From positions 16,379,127-16,443,126 of the forward strand of contig NC_088297.1 of NCBI RefSeq assembly GCF_032854445.1: DNA of 64,000 nucleotides, written 5' to 3'. This DNA is from Liolophura sinensis. Lineage: Eukaryota; Mollusca; Polyplacophora; Chitonida; Chitonidae. The position numbers and the translations under genes are program-made. Below are positions 57,601 to 64,000 of this stretch, piece by piece (positions within the stretch are counted from its first letter, which is position 1; each line of letters opens with the position of its first letter). The notes under the pieces are model-generated. The model saw nothing but the letters and a program-made list of their open reading frames with translations. It had not been told where the DNA came from and did not search any database.

Positions 57601-60422
57601 GTGGACAAGGTACTGGTTTTGACTCATCGCTTGTTACACAGGTGGGGCCTATGTCTTTCCGACATCATTATAAACTGTTCAACAGGTACCTGTTTCCAGA
57701 AAACTATCTGCGGTCATAATTTTAAATTCATTAAGAGGCATTTGGAAGTTGAGAGAATATAGTTTCTATATGCAGAAGTTGTGCTTGACAACAATGATAT
57801 AGAATGTACATCGAAAGGATATAATCAGAAGGCTTTACCCAAATAAAAACCGTGTGTCATTAGAATCATAGTTGTATAATTTGAAAAAGAGCTGTGGTAA
57901 TAATTTTATACATGAAACTGGAATTTGAAAAATGGAATTTGACTTTGGATATTCTTTCCCCGGTGGATTGCCTGAAATGACATTGGGATATTTCTTTTAT
58001 TGTCCCATTCTTGTAACTCAACGTTAACTTTGATGCGTTGGTTTCGTGGAGGTTCGCAGTCTTAGAGTGTTTAGATTGGAGTCCGAGTTGTAACCATTCT
58101 GACTTGTGTTTACACGTTCCTAACTGGAGAGAAAACATGCTGACATACAAAAGTCTACATCTTTGTGTTGCGTAGGTTCTTCAAAGACACGAGTTCTCGT
58201 TTCGCACGCAGGACTAAGTGGCGTTCAGGAAGCCATGTACCACGGCGTTCCCATGGTGATTGTGCCCATGTTTAGTGATCAGCCGGACAATGCGATTCGG
58301 GTTGAAGCTCATGGGTACGGGGTACGCCTAGATCCATTTAACCTGACTGCAGCGTCCATTGTGGCAGCAGTGAAATCTGTGATATCTGACAAAAGGTAAG
58401 TGACTTTTAACTCTTTCTGGCGAGTAATGTAGGACAGTAGAACATGTGATATCCGACAACATGAAAGTGATTTTTATTTCTCCTCAGTGTGTAATGAAAA
58501 ACAGTAGAAACTGTTATATCTGACAACAGGTAGGTGACTTTTATCTGGTGACAGCGCGTAATGTAAGATAGTAGAATCTGTGATATCTGATCAAAGGTAA
58601 GTGACTTCTATCTCTCTCAGTGTGTAGTGTAGGACGATGGAATATGTGATATCTGACAACAGGTCGGTGACTTTAATCCCTTTCCCGAGTGTGTAGTGTA
58701 GGACGATGGAATCTGTGATATCTGATAACAGGTAAGTGACTTTTAACTCTTTCTGGCGAGTAATGTAGGACAGTAGAACATGTGATATCCGACAACATGA
58801 AAGTGATTTTTATTTCTCCTCAGTGTGTAATGAAAAACAGTGGAAACTGTTATATCTGACAACAGGTAGGTGACTTTTATCTGGTGACAGCGCGTAATGT
58901 AAGATAGTAGAATCTGTGATATCTTATCAAAGGTAAGTGACTTCTATCTCTCTCAGTGTGTAGTGTAGGACGATGGAATATGTGATATCTTAGAACAGGT
59001 AAGTGACTTTAATCCCTTTCCCGAGTGTGTAGTGTAGGACGATGGAATCTGTGATATCTGATAACAGGTAAGTGACTTTTATCTCTATTCTAATGTGTAG
59101 TGGAGAACAATGAAACATGTAATATCTGACAAAAGGTAAGTGACTTTTATCTCTCTCAGTGTGTAGTGTAGGACGATGTAGTCTGTGATATCTGAGAACA
59201 GGTAAGTGAGTTTAATCCCTTTCCCGAGTGTGTAGTGTAGGACGATGGAATCTGTGATATCTGATAACAGGTAAGTGACTTTTATCTCTATTCTGATGTG
59301 TAGTGGAGAACAATGAAACATGTAATATCTGACAACAGGTAAGTGACTTTTATCTCTACCCCAATGTGTAGTGTAGGACGATATAATCTGTGACATCTGG
59401 CAACAGGTAAGTGACTTTTATCTCTCTGAGTGTGTAGTGTAGGACGATAGAATCTGTGATATCTGAGAACAGGTAAGTGACTTTTATCTCTCTGACTGTG
59501 TAATGTTGGACGATGGAAGCTGAACACTTACAAAAGGTAAGTGGCGTTCTTGTCCGATCCGACGGTTTTACAACATTCTAACCTTTTTGATTTATTGATT
59601 TATTTGATTGGTGTTTTACGCCGTACTCAAGAATATTTTATTTATATGATGACGGCTAGCATTATGGTGGGAGGAAACCGGGTAGAACCCGGGGGAATCC
59701 CTCGACCATGCGCAGGTTGCTGAGAGACCTTCCCACGTACGACCGGAGAGGAAGCCAGCATGAGCTAGATTTGAACTCACAGCGACTGCATTGGTGAGAG
59801 ACTTCTGGGTCATTACGCTGCGCTAGCGCGTTAACCAACTAAGCCTCGGAGGCCCCTTTGACCTCTTTGTTAGTGACAGGAGCAGCGGAATAATTTTAAT
59901 GAACACATGTATATAGCTGCTGAATGGCTGTACTGGACAACAGTGTGCGATAGAAATTGAGTGGGTAGAAGTTTTGTATGAGCCACTATGGAGCCTAAAC
60001 TGTTTTAACACCCTCTATATTAAAATTCACCCTGATTTAGTACATATTTACTCACAACATACAGTTTACTTTTTAATGTTAAAATCGTGTACATTGCGAT
60101 GTAAAAGCATTAGATATATTTTGGCAACTATTGCAGGATGGCTGACAGGATGAGGGATCTTTCTCAGAAACTTAAATTTGACCAATCATACATGAGCGCC
60201 AGAGAAATGGCGGCGTTTTGGGTTGAGGACGTGATGAAGTATGGCCACCTGTACCCGCGACCAGCCAATCAGGATCTCTCTTACATACAAAGTCATGGCC
60301 TTGATGTTGTGGCGGTTTTCGCTTTTATATGCTTTGTGGGAGTCATGGCTCTTACAAAACTTGGCAGAATGATTTTTCCAAAAATCATCAGATCATCTGA
60401 ATCAAAGATGAAAGGCGTATAA
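54697..60422 (+). CDS. UDP-glycosyltransferase (UGT family 1), multi-exon, probably damaged
   Basis: Exons seen: exon 1 54697-about 55350 (signal peptide ISALLLSGGM, then VIFPHIGSHFHLASILADTL and APNFCFSG); 56890-57103 (DLEEFIAESGDDGIILFSLS, SKWIPQNDVLG); 58176-58395 (SHAGLSGVQEAMYHGVPM, DQPDNA: the nucleotide-sugar site); 60137-60422 (AAFWVEDVMKYGH, a membrane anchor DVVAVFAFICFVGVMAL, basic tail). The last three exons join in perfect phase with AG/GT borders. UGTs conjugate sugars to lipophilic molecules in the ER. The stretch joining exon 1 to 56890 (usual 'V.GG..' region) was not found: exon 1 loses family resemblance after about 55350 and runs into an M1 module. HAGLSG replaces the usual HGGxxG. 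Likely a pseudogene, or an exon is too diverged to see. Confidence 0.75.
55515..55898 (-). repeat. Solo M1 module at the end of UGT exon 1
   Basis: Matches M1: AATTTTAGGCAGG, CATGAGTTTTAATGATG, and the end AACTAATAGGGGTCGGAGG. It abuts the open frame that ends at 55512 and probably displaced the original exon end or splice donor. Confidence 0.7.
55899..56889 (+). other. UGT intron, no recognisable exon
   Basis: I looked for the missing UGT segment on plus and found no stretch with the expected Gly-Gly or Pro-rich hinge. Short open frames at 56545-56828 have no resemblance to UGT. Confidence 0.5.
57104..58175 (+). other. UGT intron between the two cofactor-binding exons
   Basis: Donor GTATGG at 57104; acceptor TGTTGCGTAG ending at 58175. 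AT-rich and unique in this window. Minus open frames within it have no recognisable features. Confidence 0.65.
58396..59545 (+). repeat. Intronic minisatellite that copies the exon end and splice donor
   Basis: About 17 units of about 67 bp start right at the exon end. Each carries a version of the last coding bases plus donor: GTGATATCTGACAACAG followed by GTAAGTGAC. Donor-like sites lie near 58529, 58595, 58729, 58863, 58929, 58995, 59063, 59133, 59199, 59267, 59335, 59402, 59470 and 59533. A higher-order period of 334 bp (five units) links 58395, 58729 and 59063. Ends before the SINE-A at about 59585. Confidence 0.9.
59585..59855 (-). repeat. SINE-A in UGT intron
   Basis: Near full-length copy. 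Head at the right end (CTAAGCCTCGGAGGCCCC on plus), B box TTTGAACTCACAGCGAC, tail as ATTTATTGATTTATTTG at the left. A possible short duplication (CTTTTTGA / CCTTTGA) is not exact. Confidence 0.9.
59856..60136 (+). other. UGT last intron, 3' part
   Basis: Non-coding. Ends with the acceptor CAACTATTGCAG before the last exon. Confidence 0.6.
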
Positions 60423-61129
60423 AATGTGAAATTTTCTTTACATTGGAATTTGTTCCATGTCATTCATGTCAAAAAGACTCTATCTTTTATTTAAGGGTAA
60501 TGATTGTTACTGGGATTGTCGTAGTTTATGTACCATCTTTCATGTCATATTTTAGTCCGCGTTCAAATGAATGTATGGATGATTATGGCTTAACGTCACA
60601 TGAGCAATATTTTAGCAATATCGTAGCGAGTCCTAATACGAGATTATACTCATAACCTTATTTTTATTTTCTTTATTTGTCTGTCTTTCTGAGTGATTGA
60701 AATGATAAAAAGTGATGCACCTCTTTGACCACAGTTTAAGAATTTGTGAATGTGGACTGAGGAATTGGTTAACTAGAGATAGGGTGTCTTTGTATCCTAT
60801 TTGACCATGGTGAAAAGTACATTTTACACCAATACATTTCCTTTACCTTAATTGTAACAGTAGATAATGTGGGAGAGGGGAGTTGTACATTAGGATAAAG
60901 CGCGGGGTAACTTCTAGATCCATCTCCGTTTACTGGTGTCGGTGGAATAAAATCACAAATAATCGCAGCACGTGTTGCTTTATATTTAGCATCATAAACG
61001 GAAAAATAGCCCTCCCGCGCTGCCTAGCACTGCCAAAATATAGCAGATGTTCATTTTGTACATTTACCACCTCGATCTCTTCAGATGAACCTACTCTGCT
61101 AAAATTTTAGCTGAACTTTCGAGTTCTAT
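60423..61129 (+). other. UGT downstream region
   Basis: AT-rich. No clear AATAAA in the first 200 bases after the stop; AATAAA occurs further on, near 60946. No gene recognised. Confidence 0.45.
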
Positions 61130-61367
61130 TGACTGATTTGATTTTGTGTTTTACACCGTATTTAAGAGCATTTCTCTTTCACGGCGGCGGGCAACATTAT
61201 GGTGAGGAGAAACTGGACAGTGGGAAACTCACGACCATGCGCAAGTTAGGGCCCGGAGATAAAGCCAGCATGAACTGGACTTGAACTCACAGCGACCGAG
61301 TTGGTGAGAGGGTTCTGGGTGAGTGCGCCGCGCTAACACGCAAACCACCTCAGCCACGGAGGTCCTA
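61130..61367 (-). repeat. SINE-A, diverged full-length copy
   Basis: Left end GATTTGATTTTGTGTTTTAC, middle ACGGCGGCGGGCAACATTATG, B box GACTTGAACTCACAGCGACC, head CTCAGCCACGGAGGTCC. Older than the copy at 50735. Confidence 0.85.
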
Positions 61368-61689
61368 CGTTTTCCTTTTTTATCTTTGAAGGAAACGAAT
61401 CGCTGCATGTTTGTCTTTGTCCACATCTAAGTAGTTTCGTACTTTCTACGTCATTTTGCCTATCCCCTGGAAAGCTGGCAATGTCGATTGTTTGAAAAGT
61501 TTGATTTGATTTGTGTGTGCAAATTAAACAAAAATGACACCAATAACAGGCAGGCCTCTGAATCAAAGCGGATAAATTAAGCGTGTAACGAAAGCTTAAA
61601 TTTGCTGAAGCTATCTTGACAGGGATTATAGCATAGAAGAATCAAGATGGTCGTTGGACGTCATGGTCACCGATTTAACGAAGGCAGCA
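61368..61689. other. Non-coding stretch
   Basis: No gene or repeat that I can support. Confidence 0.4.
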
Positions 61690-63010
61690 ATAGTTCAAAG
61701 CGAGAAGAAATAGTGCAGTACGAGAAATAGCAGTACAATTCGAGAAGTAGCAGTGCAGTGCGAGAAGTAACAGTGCAATGCAAGAAGTAACAGTAGAATG
61801 CAGGAAGTAAGAGTGCAATGCGAGAAGTAAAACAGAATGTGAGAAGTAACAATGCAATGTGAGAAGTAACAGTGGAATGCTAGAAGTGACAGTATGATGC
61901 AATAAGTCACAAAACAAAGCGAGAAGGAACACTACACTGCGAGAAAGTAACAGCGCAATGCGAGAAGCAACAGTGCAATGTGAGAAGTAATAGTACAATG
62001 CTAGAAGTAACAGTATGATGCAAGAAGTCAAAGAACAAAGCGGGAGGTAACAGTATATTGCGAGAAGTAACAGTGCAATGCGACAGGTAACAGTACATTG
62101 CGAGAGGTAACAGTTCATTGCAAAAAGTAACAGTACAATGTGAGAAGTTACCTACAATGCGAGAAGTAAGCAGCAAAGTGAGAGGTGAAAGATAGTGCAA
62201 GAAGTAGCAGTACAATGCAAGAAGTAAAACAGAATGTGAGAAGTAACAATGCAATGTGAGAAGTAACAGTGGAATGCTAGAAGTCACAGTATGATGCAAG
62301 AAGTCACGAAACAATGCGAGAAGTAACAGGCAATGCGAGAAAGTAACAGCGCAATGCGAGAAGTAACAGTACACTGCGAGAGGTAAAAGTCCATTGCAAG
62401 AAGTAACAGTACAATGCGAGAAGTAACAAAACAATGCGAGAAGTAAGAAACAAAGTGAGAAATAACAGATAATGCGGGAAGTTACAGTATAACGCAACAA
62501 GTAAAAGACAATGCGAGAAGTAACAGTGCAATGCGAGAAGTAATAATTGTAGGGAATGATTTAAATGGAACTATTCTGATGAGAAAGGTCTAGCGTGAAG
62601 TAAAAGACAATACAAGAAGTGACATACTGTACTGTTACTGTTACTTTGCATACTGTTACTTTGCGTAAAATAACAGTACAATGCGAGAAGTAATAGACAA
62701 TACGAGAAGTAACAGACAATGCGAGAAGTAACAGTACAATGCCAAAAGTAACCGTACAATGAGAGAAGTAACGGTAATTATGCGAGAAGTAACGATATAA
62801 TGCGAGAAGTAAGAAGCAATGTGAGAATTAACAAACCATGCGACAAATAACAGTACAATGCGAGAAGTAACACATAATGCGAGAAGTAACAGTGCAATAC
62901 GAGATGTAAAAATTGTGGGGTTCATTTAAATGGAACTGTCTTTATCAAAAAATTCTTGAGAGATGTAACAGTACAAAGCGAGAAGTAACAGACAGTGCAA
63001 GAAGTAAGGG
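61690..63010. repeat. 20-bp minisatellite
   Basis: Some 60 units of about 20 bp, consensus GAGAAGTAACAGTGCAATGC, with larger blocks repeated (61820-61920 resembles 62220-62310). Non-repeat interruptions at about 62545-62640 and 62910-62965 share AAATGGAACT and are themselves similar. Ends in a G-rich tract (63007-63036). Minus frames reading Leu/Ser/His/Tyr-rich strings are products of the repeat. Confidence 0.9.
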
Positions 63011-63034
63011 GGGAGGGGGGTGGGGTGGGTGGGG

Positions 63035-63320
63035 TCTTTTAGATCCTGGGTCGGGTAACACCTAAGACGTTATAAGAGTTTGCTGCTCGGCGTTTAGCAA
63101 TGAGAGGACATAGCAATGACCGGTTGAACCCTATCAGTGTAATGGTTTAAGTGGTGCGGCTTGCCTTAGGTAAATGAAACAGCAGCAGATAAAAGAGCAG
63201 TGGAAATCCGTCCAGCAACAAGTAAGCACATTACATGCACTCTAATGACTCCTTTGTCGTTATATGACTGGAAAATTGCTAAGTACGACGTTAAAACCCT
63301 ATGCACTTACTCACTATCTC
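63035..63320 (+). repeat. 5'-truncated SINE-B upstream of the second UGT copy
   Basis: Starts GATCCTGGGTCGGGTAACAC, so the A box is lost to the minisatellite edge. The rest follows 53795-54150 (CAGCAGCAGATAAAAGAGCAG, TATATGACTGGAAAATTGC). It is the duplicate of the SINE-B upstream of UGT copy 1. Confidence 0.8.
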
Positions 63321-63605
63321 AGTATGTTCAAAATCGTCGTTGTTGTGTTGTTTAATGTGAGTTTAGTGAAACCACTCCATACTCAAATTTATATATAGAG
63401 AGAACAAATGCTGCTCTACATGACTGAATCTTACCAGCCCGTTTTGTGTCCGAATGGTCAAAGTGACCGTCTCGCATTTCACTGAAATAAGAATTCATCA
63501 ATATTCATATGGGTAACCACATATAGAGCCTAAAATAAACCAATATGTATTTAAATATATGCCCTTATTTCACTGCAGTTGGGGAGGGCATGGTTCACTC
63601 GGCAG

Positions 63606-63614
63606 CATATATAG
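63606..63614 (+). promoter_or_regulatory. TATA-like box of second UGT copy
   Basis: CATATATAG, the same word and context as 54596-54604, about 85 bp before the ATG. Confidence 0.45.
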
Positions 63615-63692
63615 CTCTTGATAATCCATCTAGGATTAAGCGCTTCATTCATGGAGTTCTCTTCGTTGATACTTTAGTATTGAGCGCTTGAA

Positions 63693-64000
63693 ATGAGGAA
63701 AGCGTCTATTTTTACATACCGGCTAACTGGGATTATTTCCGCCTTACTACTATCAGGTGGCATGACCAGATGCAATGTGGTAATATTTCCTTCACATCGG
63801 CAGCCATTTCCAGCTGGCTTCCATATTAGCAGACACGCTCTATGATCGCGGTCACAGCGTTACAGTTGTGGCCCCAAACTTCTGCTTCTCTGGTCGCAGT
63901 TACCGTTACAACATTGTTCCGTACACCGTTTTGGAACATGAACTGGAGATGAGCACGAGGTATTTTAATGACTACTTCAAAGAACGCAGATCTAGATCCA
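63693..64000 (+). pseudogene. Second UDP-glycosyltransferase copy, frameshifted, runs off the window
   Basis: Starts like copy 1 (MRKAS, then TYRLTGIISALLLSGGM). One extra T near 63790 (TTTCCTTCACATCGG instead of TTTCCTCACATCGG) shifts the frame right after VVIFP, in the first conserved block of the enzyme. The DNA stays nearly identical to copy 1 to the window end. With its upstream region (from about 63035) it shows a tandem duplication with a period of about 9.0-9.2 kb. Confidence 0.85.

Noticed and set aside
61667-62925. Long minus-strand frames rich in Leu, Ser, His and Tyr (up to 197 codons)
   Set aside because: Produced by a 20-bp tandem repeat without stops in these frames; no domain.
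61690-63010. CRISPR array
   Set aside because: Units are contiguous 20-bp repeats with no unique spacers, in a eukaryotic genome.

Overview
The window is eukaryotic, AT-rich, intron-containing and dominated by transposable elements. Several features suggest a marine invertebrate, most likely a lophotrochozoan (mollusc or brachiopod): two tRNA-headed SINE families, a Polinton/Maverick, Ty1/copia elements that look animal-type, a PF20700-type Mutator-like transposase, and a tandemly duplicated UDP-glycosyltransferase (UGT) gene. The species cannot be fixed from sequence alone.

Layout. (1) 1-2029 is gene-free flank with a SINE scrap. (2) 2030-27055 is a tandem array of about 25 kb: five copies of a 2.9-kb Core alternate with a 2.45-kb L module (three copies) or a 0.95-kb S module (three copies), in the order L-Core-S-Core-S-Core-L-Core-L-Core-S. 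On the minus strand S and Core carry exons of a DUF4806-type gene; only the rightmost unit joins a unique first exon (27132-27312). (3) 27519-41716 is a minus-strand transposase-domain gene broken by a 12,221-bp element (28434-40654). That element is bounded by 440-bp direct repeats (M1) and a 6-bp target duplication (TAATGG). It carries a Mutator-like transposase gene and, tail to tail, a His-Me finger endonuclease gene. The Mutator-like gene is itself split by a Ty1/copia element (Copia-B, 30883-38536, TSD TCCAG), and Copia-B is split by a deleted copia (Copia-A, 35478-37707, TSD ATTCT) and by a SINE (31377-31562). (4) 41717-44187 holds only repeats (a degraded SINE and a solo M1).

(5) 44983-53629 is a decayed 8.6-kb Polinton inserted in an AT-rich minisatellite that continues on its far side. 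Integrase, structural-protein genes and protease lie on plus and the protein-primed DNA polymerase on minus; every gene has stops or frameshifts, and a SINE has landed in the polymerase. No packaging ATPase was found. (6) 54697-60422 is a UGT gene on plus with recognisable cofactor-binding exons and a membrane-anchor exon. Its intron holds a minisatellite that has copied the 5' splice site about 17 times. A second UGT copy starts at 63693 with a frameshift and runs off the window; a 20-bp minisatellite lies between them.

The genes form no pathway. The only likely host gene is UGT (conjugation of small lipophilic molecules in the ER). Everything else is mobile DNA whose nesting order can be read from exact target duplications. 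The most notable items are the 12.2-kb composite Mutator/His-Me element with direct terminal modules, the amplified DUF4806 exon array next to a transposase gene, and the splice-donor minisatellite.
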